A stretch of 64,000 nucleotides of DNA from Paracoccus sp. SMMA_5_TC (GTDB lineage Bacteria; Pseudomonadota; Alphaproteobacteria; Rhodobacterales; Rhodobacteraceae): NCBI RefSeq assembly GCF_009696685.2, contig NZ_CP102355.1:310001-374000 (forward strand). Reading direction: 5' to 3'. The translations under genes were made by a program, and so were the position numbers. The notes under the pieces were generated by a model that ran no database searches, was not told the origin of the DNA, and worked only from the letters and a program-made list of their open reading frames with translations. Positions 41,698-51,461 of this stretch are shown piece by piece; the first letter of the stretch is position 1, and the number at the start of each line of letters is the position of its first letter.

Positions 41698-43107
41698 CTA
41701 TGCGCCCTGGTCGCGCAGCGCCTGGACAAGGGCGGTGAAATGCTCGCCGCGCTTTTCGAAATTCGGATACTGGTCGAAGCTGGCGGCGGCCGGCGCCAGC
41801 AACACGGTGTCGCCGGGCTGCGCCTCGGCCGCGGCACGGGCCACGGCCTGGTCCATGGTCTCGAGCACCTCATGCGGGGTCTGCCCCAGTTGCAGCGCGA
41901 AATCGCGGGCGGAGTGGCCGATCAGATAGGCCTTGACCACCGCGCCCAGCAGCGGCTGCAACGCCTCGATGCCGCCATCCTTGCCCATGCCGCCGGCGAT
42001 CCAGCGGATGTTCTGGAACGCGGTCAGCGCCTTGGCGGCGGCATCGACATTCGTGGCCTTGCTGTCGTTGACCCAGCGCACGCCGCCAAATTCCGCCACC
42101 GTCTGGCTGCGATGCGGCAGACCGGCAAAACTGTGGAAGGCGCGCTCGATCTCGCGCGGGGCGACGCCGACGGCGCGGGCGGCGGCATAGGCGGCGCAGG
42201 CATTCTGGTGGTTGTGTTCGCCCGGCAGGCCCTTGACCTCGCGCAGATCGATCGAGGCCACCTGCCGCCCCTTGCGGTATTCGGCCAGGAACCCCTTGCG
42301 TGCGAACACCGTCCAGCCGAAGCCGTCCAGCTTCTGCCCCGAGGAGACCCGGATCACCCGGTCGTCCATCGGGCCCATGGCCAGCTGATCGGCCAGATAG
42401 CGGCCCTCGATTTCGTCCACGCCGATCACCGCGCGATCGGGGCCGCCCTCGGCGAACAGCCGGCGCTTGGCGGCGAAATAGCCGCCCGGGCCGCCGTGCC
42501 GGTCCAGATGGTCGGGCGACAGGTTGGTGAACACCGCGACATCCGGGGTCAGCGCCCGCGCCAGGTCGGTCTGATAGCTGGACAGTTCCAGCACAATCAC
42601 CTCGCCTTCCTCGGCCGGGCGCAGCGACAGAACGCCGGTGCCGATATTGCCGCCGATCTGGGTGGGGCGGCCGGCCTCGCGCAGGATGTGATGGATCAGC
42701 GCCGTGGTGGTGGATTTTCCATTCGAGCCGGTGACCGCGATCACGCGTGGCGGCGTGTCGAACTGATCCCAGTCGCGCGTGGCCAGGCTGCGAAAGAACA
42801 GGCCGATGTCATTGTCGACCGGCACCCCCCGCGCATAGGCCATGGCGATGACCGGATGCGGGCGGGGGTAAAGATGCGGGATGCCGGGGCTGGTGATCAG
42901 CGCCGCGATGCCATCCCAGTTCTGGTCGCGGGTCAGGTCCAGCACCGTCAGCCCGTCGGCTTCGGCCTGGGCGCGGGTATCGGCGCCGTCGTCCCAGACC
43001 ACCACCCGCGCGCCCCCGGCCGCCAGGGCCGCCACGGTGGCGCGGCCGGACCGGCCCAGCCCCAGAACCGCTATGGTCTGACCTTCGACGCCTTGAACCG
43101 GAATCAT
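41698..43107 (-). CDS. murD: UDP-N-acetylmuramoylalanine--D-glutamate ligase
   Basis: Adds D-Glu to UDP-MurNAc-L-Ala in the cytoplasm. The 469-residue product has an N-terminal Rossmann motif [15 protein letters not shown], the ATP loop [50 protein letters not shown], and [15 protein letters not shown], all standard for MurD. AAAGG precedes the ATG. It is the last gene of this division/cell-wall operon in the window; ftsW does not follow. Confidence 0.97.
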   Translation of the reverse strand: MIPVQGVEGQTIAVLGLGRSGRATVAALAAGGARVVVWDDGADTRAQAEADGLTVLDLTRDQNWDGIAALITSPGIPHLYPRPHPVIAMAYARGVPVDNDIGLFFRSLATRDWDQFDTPPRVIAVTGSNGKSTTTALIHHILREAGRPTQIGGNIGTGVLSLRPAEEGEVIVLELSSYQTDLARALTPDVAVFTNLSPDHLDRHGGPGGYFAAKRRLFAEGGPDRAVIGVDEIEGRYLADQLAMGPMDDRVIRVSSGQKLDGFGWTVFARKGFLAEYRKGRQVASIDLREVKGLPGEHNHQNACAAYAAARAVGVAPREIERAFHSFAGLPHRSQTVAEFGGVRWVNDSKATNVDAAAKALTAFQNIRWIAGGMGKDGGIEALQPLLGAVVKAYLIGHSARDFALQLGQTPHEVLETMDQAVARAAAEAQPGDTVLLAPAAASFDQYPNFEKRGEHFTALVQALRDQGA

Positions 43108-43136
43108 GATGCTGCCTTTGCTAGCGGGATGCGGGA

Positions 43137-44219
43137 TCAGCGCAGTTTCAGCGTCGCCAGACCGATCAGCGCCAGGATCAGCGCGATGATCCAGAAGCGA
43201 ATGACGATCTGCGCCTCGCCCCAGCCCTTCTTTTCGAAATGGTGATGAATCGGCGCCATCAGGAACACGCGCTTGCCGGTGCGCTTGAAATACAGCACCT
43301 GGATAATGACCGACAGCGCCTCGACCACGAACAGGCCGCCGACGATGGCCAGCACGATTTCATGCTTGGTCACCACCGCAATCGCGCCCAGCGCCCCGCC
43401 CAGCGCCAGGCTGCCGGTGTCGCCCATGAACACCGCCGCCGGCGGCGCGTTATACCACAGGAACCCCAGGCCGCCGCCGATCAGCGCCGCCACGAACACC
43501 GCCAGCTCGCCGGTGCCGGGCACGAAATGCACGCCCAGATAATTGGCGAAATTGGCGTTGCCGACCATATAGGCGATCACGGCAAAGCTGGCGGCGGCGA
43601 TCATCACCGGCATGATCGCCAGACCGTCCAGCCCGTCGGTCAGGTTGACGGCATTGGCCGCGCCGACGATCACCAGCACCGCAAAGGGCACGAACAGCAC
43701 GCCCAGGTTGATCAGCGTATCCTTCAGGAACGGCAGCGCCAGCTGGCCGCTCAGCCCCGCAGGGTGCAGCCAGGCCGCCGCCGTCCCGGCACAGCCCGCG
43801 ATCAGCAGCCCCAGCAGCAACCGGATGCGCCCCGACAGGCCGGCGTGATGCTGCTTGGTCACCTTGGCATAGTCGTCGGCAAAGCCGATGGCGGCATAGG
43901 CCAGCGTCACCAGCAGCACGATCCAGACATAGCCATTGTCCAGCCGTGCCCACAGCAGCGTGCCGACCACCAGCGCCGCCAGGATCAGCAGCCCGCCCAT
44001 GGTCGGCGTTCCCGCCTTTGAGAAATGGTTCTGCGGTCCGTCGTCGCGGATCGGCTGCCCCTTTTTCTGCTTGCGCCGCAGCAGGTCGATCAGCGGCCGG
44101 CCGAACAGAAAGCCGAACAGCAGCGCGGTGAAGAAGGCGCCGCCGGCCCGAAAGGTGATATAGCGGAACAGGTTGAAGAAATCCCCGCCATCCGACAGGT
44201 TGGTCAGCCAATACAGCAT
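43137..44219 (-). CDS. mraY: Phospho-N-acetylmuramoyl-pentapeptide transferase
   Basis: Integral membrane enzyme making lipid I from UDP-MurNAc-pentapeptide and undecaprenyl phosphate. The 360-residue product has about ten hydrophobic segments. Conserved polar sites are [25 protein letters not shown] with the DDxxK motif, [25 protein letters not shown] and [13 protein letters not shown]. Its ATG overlaps the murF stop by one base. Confidence 0.97.
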   Translation of the reverse strand: MLYWLTNLSDGGDFFNLFRYITFRAGGAFFTALLFGFLFGRPLIDLLRRKQKKGQPIRDDGPQNHFSKAGTPTMGGLLILAALVVGTLLWARLDNGYVWIVLLVTLAYAAIGFADDYAKVTKQHHAGLSGRIRLLLGLLIAGCAGTAAAWLHPAGLSGQLALPFLKDTLINLGVLFVPFAVLVIVGAANAVNLTDGLDGLAIMPVMIAAASFAVIAYMVGNANFANYLGVHFVPGTGELAVFVAALIGGGLGFLWYNAPPAAVFMGDTGSLALGGALGAIAVVTKHEIVLAIVGGLFVVEALSVIIQVLYFKRTGKRVFLMAPIHHHFEKKGWGEAQIVIRFWIIALILALIGLATLKLR

Positions 44220-45604
44220 TACGCGGTCCTTTCGCCAGGCGGCGTGCTTTGGCGTGACTGTCGCAGCGCGTCAACCACCATCGAGATTTTCGAGCCCTTC
44301 GACCCTTTCACAAGCACGATATCGCCGGTCTGCACCAGCGTGTCGGCCTGCGCGGCCAGTTCGGCGGCGGTCTCGGCATGGCGCCCGCGCCGCGCCTCGG
44401 GCAGCGCCTGGTGCAGCGCCAGCATCCGCGGCCCCGCGGTATGGACCAGGTCCACCGCCTGCATCGCCGCGTCGCGGGCCATGTCGGCGTGCATGCCGAT
44501 TTCCTCGGGGCCGAGTTCCAGCATATCGCCCAGAATCGCGACCCGCCGCCCGCCGTCAAGCCGCGCCAGCGTCGCCAGCCCCGCCGCCAGCGAGGTCGGG
44601 TTTGAATTATAGGCGTCGTCGATCAGGCGGATACCGCCCAGATCCTCGACCGCGCCGCGTCCCACCACAGGGCGCCAGTCGCCCAGATCCCGCGCGGCCT
44701 GCGCCAGATCGGCACCCGCTGCAGCCAGCGCCGCCAGCACGCCGACCGCGTTCATAACGAAATGGGTGCCGGCGCTGGCCAGGGTGAAATCGACAGTCTC
44801 GCCCAGGATGCGGGCGCGCACGCGGGTGGCGCCATCGCCGGTCCGGACCGTCAGCGGCCGTGCCATGCCTTGGTCGCCAAATCCGATGACCAGCGCCCCT
44901 GCCCGGTCGGCACAGTCGCGCAGGATCGGCGTCACCGCCAGATCCTCGGGCAGAACCGCGGTGCCGGGTTGCGTCAGCCCGGCAAAGATCGCGCCCTTTT
45001 CGCGCGCGATCCCCTCGATGGCGCCGAAAGCCTCGAGATGGGCGGCGGCCACGGTGGTGATCATCGCCACCTGCGGGCGGGCCAGTCGGGCCAGCGGCTC
45101 GATCTCGCCGGGATGGTTCATGCCGATCTCGATGATGGCATAATCGGTGTCCGCCGGCATCCGCGCCAGGGTCAGGGGCACGCCCCAATGATTGTTGTAG
45201 CTGGCTTCGGCGGCATGAACGCGCCCCTGCCCCGCCAGCGCCACCCGCGCCATTTCCTTGGTCGAGGTCTTGCCGACCGAACCGGTGATCGCGATCACCC
45301 GACCCTGCATCCGCGCGCGGCCGGCCCGGCCCAGCGCCTGCAGCGCCTGCAACACATCGGGCACCAGCAGCAGCGGCGCGTCGGGGGCGACACCTTCGGG
45401 GATGCGGCTGACCAGGGCCGCGCCGGCGCCGCGCGCCAGCGCCTGGGCGACGAAATCATGGCCATCACGCGCCGCCTGCAACGCCACGAACAGATCGCCC
45501 GGCGTCAAGCTGCGGCTGTCAATCGAAACGCCGGTAACGGCAAAATCACGGGTTGCGCGTCCGCCGGTGGCGGCGGCCGCATCCTGCGCAGTCCAAAGCG
45601 TCAT
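44219..45604 (-). CDS. murF: UDP-N-acetylmuramoyl-tripeptide--D-alanyl-D-alanine ligase
   Basis: Adds D-Ala-D-Ala to complete the peptidoglycan pentapeptide precursor. The 461-residue product has [17 protein letters not shown] near the N terminus, the ATP loop [13 protein letters not shown], the [13 protein letters not shown] segment, [11 protein letters not shown] and [12 protein letters not shown]. It overlaps murE as ATGA at its start and mraY by one base at its end. Confidence 0.97.
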   Translation of the reverse strand: MTLWTAQDAAAATGGRATRDFAVTGVSIDSRSLTPGDLFVALQAARDGHDFVAQALARGAGAALVSRIPEGVAPDAPLLLVPDVLQALQALGRAGRARMQGRVIAITGSVGKTSTKEMARVALAGQGRVHAAEASYNNHWGVPLTLARMPADTDYAIIEIGMNHPGEIEPLARLARPQVAMITTVAAAHLEAFGAIEGIAREKGAIFAGLTQPGTAVLPEDLAVTPILRDCADRAGALVIGFGDQGMARPLTVRTGDGATRVRARILGETVDFTLASAGTHFVMNAVGVLAALAAAGADLAQAARDLGDWRPVVGRGAVEDLGGIRLIDDAYNSNPTSLAAGLATLARLDGGRRVAILGDMLELGPEEIGMHADMARDAAMQAVDLVHTAGPRMLALHQALPEARRGRHAETAAELAAQADTLVQTGDIVLVKGSKGSKISMVVDALRQSRQSTPPGERTA

Positions 45605-47085
45605 ATCTTGCCATCCAGCGCGGCGACGGCGACCGATGCCTGCTCGGCGTCGTCAAAGGGAAACACGTCATTGCCGATGATCTGCCCGGTCTCGTGCCCC
45701 TTGCCGGCGATCAGCAACGCGTCGCCGGGTTGCAGGGCATCGACGCCGCGCAGGATCGCCTCGGCCCGGTCGGCGACCTCGATCGCCTCGGGTCCGGCGC
45801 CAGCCAGAACTTCGGCGCGGATGGCGGCAGGATCCTCGCTGCGGGGGTTGTCGTCGGTGACATAGACGACATCGGCGAAATCGCGCGCCGCCTCGCCCAT
45901 CAGCGGCCGTTTCAGCCGGTCGCGGTCGCCGCCGGCGCCAAAGACCACGATGATGCGTCCCATCACATGCGGCCGCAGCGATTGCAGCGCCGAGGCCAGG
46001 GCGCCGGGCTTGTGGCTGTAATCGACAAAGACCGCGGCACCGTTGTCGCGCACCGCCGCCAGTTCCATACGCCCGCGCACCGTGGTCAGGCCGGGCAGCG
46101 TGTCGATGACGCGGGCCGGATCGTCCCCCGCCGCCATCGCCAGCCCCGCCGCCGCCAGCACGTTTTCGGCCTGAAACCCGCCAATCAGCGCCAGCCGCAC
46201 CAGATGCGCCTGGCCGAGATGGCTGAAGCGCAAGTCCTGCCCGGTGGCATCGTAACGCTGGCCCAGGATGCGCAGATCGGCGCCCTCGTCTCGGCCGATG
46301 GTGGTCAGGACCAGGCCGCGGTCGCGCGCGATCCGGGCCATCTGCCGGCCGCGCGGGTCGTCGATGTTGATGACCGCGCCCGCGCCCTCGTCCAGGACGC
46401 GATCGAACAGCAGCGCCTTCGCGGCGAAATATTCATCGAAATCGCGGTGATAATCCAGATGATCCTGACTGAAATTGGTGAAGGCCGCCGCCTTAAGCCG
46501 CACCCCGTCCAGCCGGCGCTGGTCCAGCCCGTGCGAACTGGCCTCCATCGCGGCATGGGTGACGCCGGCGGCCGCGGCCTCGGCCAGCACGCGGTGCAAG
46601 GTCAACGGGTCGGGCGTGGTATGGGCCAGCTTGGCCTGATAGTCGCCCTGCACCCCCATGGTGCCCAGGCTGATGGCGCTGTGTCCCAGCGCCTGCCAGA
46701 TCTGGCGGGTAAAGGTCGCGACCGAGGTCTTGCCCGAGGTGCCGGTGACCGCGACCATGGTGTCGGGCTGGGCGGCGAACCACAGCGCAGCCGCACCCGC
46801 CAGCGCGGCGCGCGGATCCTCGGCCACCACCAGCGCCGCCGGTGAATCCGCCAGCAGCTCGGCGGCGATTTCGGCGCCGCGGCGGTCGGTCAGCACCGCA
46901 CAGGCGCCCTGGCGCAGCGCATACTGGATGAATTCGCCGCCGTGCACGGTCGATCCGGGCAGCGCCGCGAACAGATGACCTGGCCTGACCTGGCGCGAAT
47001 CGACGGAAATGCCCGTCACCTCGGGGTCGCGCCCCTTGTCCCCCCTGAGCCCCAAAAGGGACAGCCGCATCGCCCGCTGTGCCAC
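45601..47085 (-). CDS. murE: UDP-MurNAc-L-Ala-D-Glu--2,6-diaminopimelate ligase
   Basis: Adds meso-diaminopimelate to the peptidoglycan precursor. Family motifs are GISVDSRQVRPGHLF, VTGTSGKTSVATFTRQI, and DDNPRSEDP, whose DNPR is diagnostic for the DAP-adding rather than Lys-adding enzyme. Two starts compete. An ATG at 47100 overlaps the ftsI stop as TGATG but lacks a ribosome binding site. A GTG at 47085 (VAQRAMRLS) has GGAGG four bases upstream and is preferred here, giving 494 residues. The 3' end overlaps murF as ATGA. Confidence 0.95.
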   Translation of the reverse strand: MAQRAMRLSLLGLRGDKGRDPEVTGISVDSRQVRPGHLFAALPGSTVHGGEFIQYALRQGACAVLTDRRGAEIAAELLADSPAALVVAEDPRAALAGAAALWFAAQPDTMVAVTGTSGKTSVATFTRQIWQALGHSAISLGTMGVQGDYQAKLAHTTPDPLTLHRVLAEAAAAGVTHAAMEASSHGLDQRRLDGVRLKAAAFTNFSQDHLDYHRDFDEYFAAKALLFDRVLDEGAGAVINIDDPRGRQMARIARDRGLVLTTIGRDEGADLRILGQRYDATGQDLRFSHLGQAHLVRLALIGGFQAENVLAAAGLAMAAGDDPARVIDTLPGLTTVRGRMELAAVRDNGAAVFVDYSHKPGALASALQSLRPHVMGRIIVVFGAGGDRDRLKRPLMGEAARDFADVVYVTDDNPRSEDPAAIRAEVLAGAGPEAIEVADRAEAILRGVDALQPGDALLIAGKGHETGQIIGNDVFPFDDAEQASVAVAALDGKI

Positions 47086-47099
47086 GGATCCTCCGTTCA

Positions 47100-48905
47100 T
47101 CAGTTCGAGACGAGCTTTAGCCCATCCGGCAACGGCCGTTCAACCATGGGCAGCGGCGTTTCCACCATCGGCCGCAGGCCCAGCAGCGGGGCGACGCGGC
47201 GGATCAGCTCGCCGGCGACGGGGGCGGCGGTCGAGCCGGCGGTGCGGCTTTCCCCGCCACCCGCCAGCCCGACCGAAGGTTCGTCCAGCGTCAGCACCAG
47301 CACATATTCCGGTGCGCTGGCCGGAAAGGCCGAGGCGAATGTCGCCACCACCTTGTTGCGGTAATAGCCGCCCTGCGGACGCGGCTTGTCGGCGGTGCCG
47401 GTCTTGCCCGCGACCTCGTAGCCCTCGACATTGGCGCTGCGGGCAGTGCCGCGGGTGACGACCTGGCGCAACAGCTGCATGGCGGTATTGGCTGCCGCCG
47501 GGGACAAGACCTGCTCGCCCTCGCGTGGACTGCGCTCATGGACCAGTGTCGGCCGCACCCGCTTGCCGCCATTGGCGATGGTGGCATAAGCCGCCGCCAG
47601 ATGCAGCGGGCTGGCCGCCAGTCCATGACCAAAGGACACCGTTGCCGCCGTGACCGCCGGCCAGCGCGACGGCACCAGCGGCTTGCCGGTCGGGCCCTCG
47701 CTCATCTCGATCGTGGTCGGCTCGAAAAAGCCCAGCTTCTCAAGAAAGTCGCGCTGGCGCTCGACCCCGACCAGCTGGGCCACCCGCACCGTGCCCACGT
47801 TCGAGGACTTGGCGATGATGTCGGCCACCGACAGCTGACCGCCGTAATTGTGGAAATCGTTGATGAGATATTTGCCGATGCGCATCGGCGATTTGGAATT
47901 GATCATCGTCGCCGGGCTGACCAGCTTCAGGTCCAGCGCCTGCGCCACCGGGAATATCTTGAAGGTCGAACCGAGTTCGTATTGACCCTGCACCGCGCGG
48001 TTGAACAGCGGGCTGTCCGAAGGATCGCCCTTCAGCAGCGGGCGCGGGCGGTCGTTGGGGTCGAAATCCGGCAGGCTGGCCATGGCCAGAATCTCGCCTG
48101 TCTTGACATGCATCAGGATGCCGGTGGCGCCCTTGGCGTTCATCACCTTCATGCCGTTGCCCAGCACCTCCTCCATCGCGGCCTGCACGGTCAGGTCCAG
48201 CGACAGGGTCAGCGGCGCGCCGTCATTGGCCGGATCGCGCAGCCAGCGGTCGAAGGCCTTTTCCACCCCGGCGACGCCGACCACCTCGGCGCTGGCCACA
48301 TCCTCCTTGCCGAAGGTGGCGCCACCCAGGATGTGGCTGGCGATGTGACCATTGGGGTAAAGCCGCATCTCGCGCGGGCCGAACAGCAGCCCCGGTTCGC
48401 CGATGTCATGGACGGCCTGCATCTGTTCGGGGCTGATCTTGCGCTTGATCCAGACGAAGGTGCGCTTGCCGGTAAAATCCTTCAGCAAACGCTCGCGGTC
48501 CAGATCGGGAAAGATGCGTGCCAGCTCGCGCGCGGCGCCCTGCGGATCGACCATCTGGTGGGGGTGCGCATAAAGCGAATGCGTCAGCAGGTTGGTGGCC
48601 AGCACCCGGCCGTGGCGGTCGGTGATATCGGCACGCTGCGAGATGATCTGCGCCCCCGTCGTCTGCACCCGGGGTTCGCGCGGCTGGGTCGAGGCCAGCA
48701 CCCCCATCTTGACCCCCACGATCGAAAAGGCCAGCGCAAAGGCACAGGACATGAACACCAGCCGCCCGCGGGCGCTGCGGCGCGCACCTTCCTGGATTTC
48801 GGCATGGCGCTGCGCCCGGTTCTGTGCCTCGATCGTATCGGGATTTTCACCGTTGGCGCGGGCGCGAAGGATGCGGGCCAGCGGGCGCAAGGGCGTGCGG
48901 ATCAT
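47100..48905 (-). CDS. ftsI: Peptidoglycan D,D-transpeptidase FtsI (PBP3)
   Basis: Septal peptidoglycan cross-linking enzyme of the divisome. The 601-residue product has a cytoplasmic tail, one membrane helix (about residues 48-70), a dimerisation domain, and a transpeptidase domain with the active-site ELGSTFKIF (SxxK), KSSNVG (SxN) and GKTGTADK (KTG). The ATG overlaps the ftsL stop as ATGA, fixing the start at MIRTPLRPL. Confidence 0.97.
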   Translation of the reverse strand: MIRTPLRPLARILRARANGENPDTIEAQNRAQRHAEIQEGARRSARGRLVFMSCAFALAFSIVGVKMGVLASTQPREPRVQTTGAQIISQRADITDRHGRVLATNLLTHSLYAHPHQMVDPQGAARELARIFPDLDRERLLKDFTGKRTFVWIKRKISPEQMQAVHDIGEPGLLFGPREMRLYPNGHIASHILGGATFGKEDVASAEVVGVAGVEKAFDRWLRDPANDGAPLTLSLDLTVQAAMEEVLGNGMKVMNAKGATGILMHVKTGEILAMASLPDFDPNDRPRPLLKGDPSDSPLFNRAVQGQYELGSTFKIFPVAQALDLKLVSPATMINSKSPMRIGKYLINDFHNYGGQLSVADIIAKSSNVGTVRVAQLVGVERQRDFLEKLGFFEPTTIEMSEGPTGKPLVPSRWPAVTAATVSFGHGLAASPLHLAAAYATIANGGKRVRPTLVHERSPREGEQVLSPAAANTAMQLLRQVVTRGTARSANVEGYEVAGKTGTADKPRPQGGYYRNKVVATFASAFPASAPEYVLVLTLDEPSVGLAGGGESRTAGSTAAPVAGELIRRVAPLLGLRPMVETPLPMVERPLPDGLKLVSN

Positions 48906-49282
48906 GGCGTCGTCTCCTGTGGTCGGCGGGGCGGAAATCCTGGTGGGCGCGGGGTCAGGGCCGCGTCGGGGCCTTCGGCGGCTTCGCCGGGCCGGGTCAC
49001 GGGAAAGGCGACCTGTCCCACATCGACAAACTGCTCGGCGCCAAAGGGAACCAGCCGCAGCTTGTCGAAATTCAGATTGACCAGATTGCGCAGCCGTTCG
49101 GGGCGATTCAGATAGGCCCATTCCGCGCGCAGAACCCCCAGTTCTTCGCGCAGCGCACCGATCTGACGCTGGACATTGGCCATGTCGTTGATCGCGGCCT
49201 GGGTGCGATAATTCTCGCGATAGGCCCAGAAGGCCAGTCCCATCACGATCAGCGTGGTCATCACATACAGCAGCGAACGCAT
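48902..49282 (-). CDS. ftsL: Cell division protein FtsL
   Basis: Bitopic divisome scaffold that acts with FtsB and FtsQ. The 126-residue protein starts [20 protein letters not shown], a single membrane helix. A coiled-coil follows (about residues 25-60, VQRQIGALREELGVLRAEWAYLNRPERL) and a Pro-rich tail ends the chain. The sequence is weakly conserved in general, but length, topology and position between rsmH and ftsI make the call firm. The start overlaps the rsmH stop by one base. Confidence 0.92.
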   Translation of the reverse strand: MRSLLYVMTTLIVMGLAFWAYRENYRTQAAINDMANVQRQIGALREELGVLRAEWAYLNRPERLRNLVNLNFDKLRLVPFGAEQFVDVGQVAFPVTRPGEAAEGPDAALTPRPPGFPPRRPQETTP

Positions 49283-50250
49283 CAGCCCCTCCGCTCGTTC
49301 AGCATCGGCAGGCCCAGCAGTCCGGGGGCAACACGGCCGGCCGGGGCCTGGGTGCGGATACCCACGCGCAACAGGGCCGAGCGCGCGCGCGGGTTGGCGG
49401 CCAGTTCCGCCTCGTCCGGGCCGATGGCGCGACGAAAGGGCAGGTGAAATGCGGCCTCGTCGCGTTGGCTTTCCGGGGCATGACGGCTGCCGCCGCCAGC
49501 ACTGTTCGATCGCGCCTGCATGAAGCGCTTGACGATGCGGTCCTCGAGCGAATGAAAGCTGACCACCGCCAGCTTGCCGCCCGGGCGCAGAGCCCGTTCG
49601 GCCGCGGCCAGCCCCTCGACCAGCTGGCCGAATTCGTCGTTCACCCAGATGCGGATGGCCTGAAAGGCACGGGTCGCGGGGTGGCTTTGTCCCGGCTTGG
49701 GACGCGGCAGGCAGCCGGCGACGATATCGGACAGCTGCCCGGTGCGCGTCAGCGGCCGCGCGGCGACGATGGCACGGGCAATGCGGCGCGCGGCGCGTTC
49801 CTCGCCATACAGATACAGCACATCCGCGATTACCTGTTCGGGGGCGCTGTTCAGCAGATCGGCCGCGGTCGGGCCATCGCTACCCATGCGCATGTCCAGC
49901 GGGCCATCGCGCAGAAAGGAAAAGCCGCGCTCGGCCTGGTCCAGCTGCATCGAACTGACCCCCAGGTCCAGCACCACGCCATCGACCTGTTCGCCCGCCA
50001 GCCGGTCCAGATCGGAAAACGTGCCTTCGACCAGACGCAGCCGGTCACCATACTGGCCGGCCCAGGCCGCCGCCAGGGCAAAGACCGAAGGATCGCGGTC
50101 GATGCCGATGACCCGTTCGGCACCTTGCGCCAGAAGGCCGCGCGCATAACCGCCGGCGCCGAATGTGCCGTCGATCCAGGTGCCGGTCACAGGCGCAACG
50201 GCCCGCAACAGCGGGCCAAGCAGGACGGGCAGATGGGGAGCATCGGCCAT
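49282..50250 (-). CDS. rsmH: 16S rRNA (cytosine1402-N4)-methyltransferase
   Basis: Methylates N4 of C1402 in the ribosomal P site. The 322-residue product begins [20 protein letters not shown] and has [16 protein letters not shown] (SAM motif), [25 protein letters not shown], and [12 protein letters not shown]. It lies three bases after the mraZ stop and overlaps ftsL by one base. Confidence 0.97.
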   Translation of the reverse strand: MADAPHLPVLLGPLLRAVAPVTGTWIDGTFGAGGYARGLLAQGAERVIGIDRDPSVFALAAAWAGQYGDRLRLVEGTFSDLDRLAGEQVDGVVLDLGVSSMQLDQAERGFSFLRDGPLDMRMGSDGPTAADLLNSAPEQVIADVLYLYGEERAARRIARAIVAARPLTRTGQLSDIVAGCLPRPKPGQSHPATRAFQAIRIWVNDEFGQLVEGLAAAERALRPGGKLAVVSFHSLEDRIVKRFMQARSNSAGGGSRHAPESQRDEAAFHLPFRRAIGPDEAELAANPRARSALLRVGIRTQAPAGRVAPGLLGLPMLNERRG

Positions 50251-50253
50251 GCC

Positions 50254-50760
50254 CTACCCCCCCTCCTGTGGCGCCAGCGACAACAGCGACAGCGGGTCGG
50301 CACCGGGTTCCAGTTCGGGGACGCGGGCCTCGAGCGCGCGTTCTTCCTCGGCATAGGCTTCAGGCGACCAGACCTTGAGACTGTCGCCGGCCGAGATGAA
50401 GAAGGCACTGTCGCTGAGCCCGATCTTTTCGCGCAGTTTCTGCGGCAGGACCAGACGACCGTCACCGTCGATCTCGGCCTCGTCAGCGTGGCCCTGATAG
50501 ATGTTTTCCAGCAAGTTGCGGGCAGCGCTGCCGCGCGGCATCCGGGCGATGCCGGCCTCGATTTCCTCCATCGCGGCGATGGTGAACAACTGCAGGTATT
50601 TCCAGTCGCGCGTCCCATGGACGATGACCAGCTGCGCGCGCTTGCCGGTGTCCCAGTCGGGGTCGCAGGCTTCAAAGACGCGGCGGAACTTGGCGGGGAT
50701 GGAAACGCGACCCTTCGCGTCCACCTTGACCTCTTCCGACCCTCTGAACCGGCGTGCCAA
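50254..50760 (-). CDS. mraZ: Transcriptional regulator/division protein MraZ
   Basis: AbrB-fold DNA-binding protein that autoregulates the division and cell-wall cluster. A TTG at 50760 is the likely start, with AAGGAG nine bases upstream, giving 168 residues beginning ARRFRGSEEVKVDAKGRVSI after the initiator. A second repeat carries EIDGDGRLVLPQKLREKIG. The longer in-frame extension to 50943 does not resemble the family and was rejected. It is the first gene of the operon. Confidence 0.93.
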   Translation of the reverse strand: MARRFRGSEEVKVDAKGRVSIPAKFRRVFEACDPDWDTGKRAQLVIVHGTRDWKYLQLFTIAAMEEIEAGIARMPRGSAARNLLENIYQGHADEAEIDGDGRLVLPQKLREKIGLSDSAFFISAGDSLKVWSPEAYAEEERALEARVPELEPGADPLSLLSLAPQEGG

Positions 50761-51143
50761 CGGCGCGCACTCCTTCCACTGTCCCGGCCTTTCCGGTCGC
50801 CCGAAAAGGAAAGGGCGGATCGGGCTGCTGCCACTGCCCGATCCGCCGCCCTCGTTCCCATCTCTGGGCCCCGTAGTTTCGGGGATCGCACCCTGCCTTT
50901 CGCGCCACCTGGGGGAGGTGCTGCTCGCACGCGGCAAGGTCATGTTCGGAAGCGGGTTGCCTGTATGAAAGCCTGCTTGTCGCCTGCGGGGTCTTGCCGC
51001 CCCTATGCCCGTTCCGTGAGGTCAGGGATGCCATGGGAATTTACGGGACGCAATGGATTTGTTTGGGGCCCAAGCAGGGGCCGGCAGGGGTTCGCCGGTG
51101 AACGACTCGGGAACCTGTATTTACCATCGCTGCCACTGTCCCA

Positions 51144-51162
51144 TAAGTAGACAGACTACTTA
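51144..51162. promoter_or_regulatory. Perfect palindrome downstream of the putative mraZ promoter
   Basis: TAAGTAG-ACAGA-CTACTTA has 7-bp arms and lies just downstream of a sigma-70-like element on the minus strand. It does not look like the TGGG direct repeats bound by MraZ in other bacteria. A different regulator, or an RNA hairpin, is possible. Confidence 0.4.
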
Positions 51163-51174
51163 CGCATCACACCA

Positions 51175-51202
51175 TATGTAGTGGGCGATTGATCTGTGGC
51201 AA
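51175..51202 (-). promoter_or_regulatory. Putative sigma-70-type promoter of the mraZ operon
   Basis: On the minus strand TTGCCA is followed after 16 bp by TACATA. The match to consensus is moderate. It is the best pair I saw in the AT-richer part of the upstream region. Confidence 0.3.
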
Positions 51203-51461
51203 TTTGGTCCCAGATTTTCCCGAAAATGGTCCACACGCCGGCGGCAGGCGGGAAACCTCGTTCCAATGCCCGGAATGCGCGCCTTGTGGCGCAGATTCGG
51301 CCGTGCAGATCACGGTCATTCACGCCGCGGTGATTCGGGGAAGGTCGGGCTTTCCCGTAAAATCCCAAGCCAGCTTCGGGCGCAGGGCGATCACCAACCA
51401 CCTGCATCCGCATGCCGCGATGCGTCATGGACAGGACGAACCGCAGCGGGCCGAATCAGGA

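Larger units (their letters stand above)
50761..51461. other. 700-bp upstream region of the mraZ operon
   Basis: The stretch between mrp and mraZ contains no supported gene. An open frame at 51156-51428 (minus) has no recognised product. It does contain a sigma-70-like element, a perfect 19-bp palindrome, and an ATTTTC-CC-GAAAAT hairpin near 51213-51226. The 5' leader of mraZ mRNA would be about 400 nt if the element is the promoter. Confidence 0.5.

Noticed and set aside
51156-51428. A 90-codon minus-strand ORF upstream of mraZ
   Set aside because: It has no recognised motif and no ribosome binding site, and it overlaps the promoter-like element.
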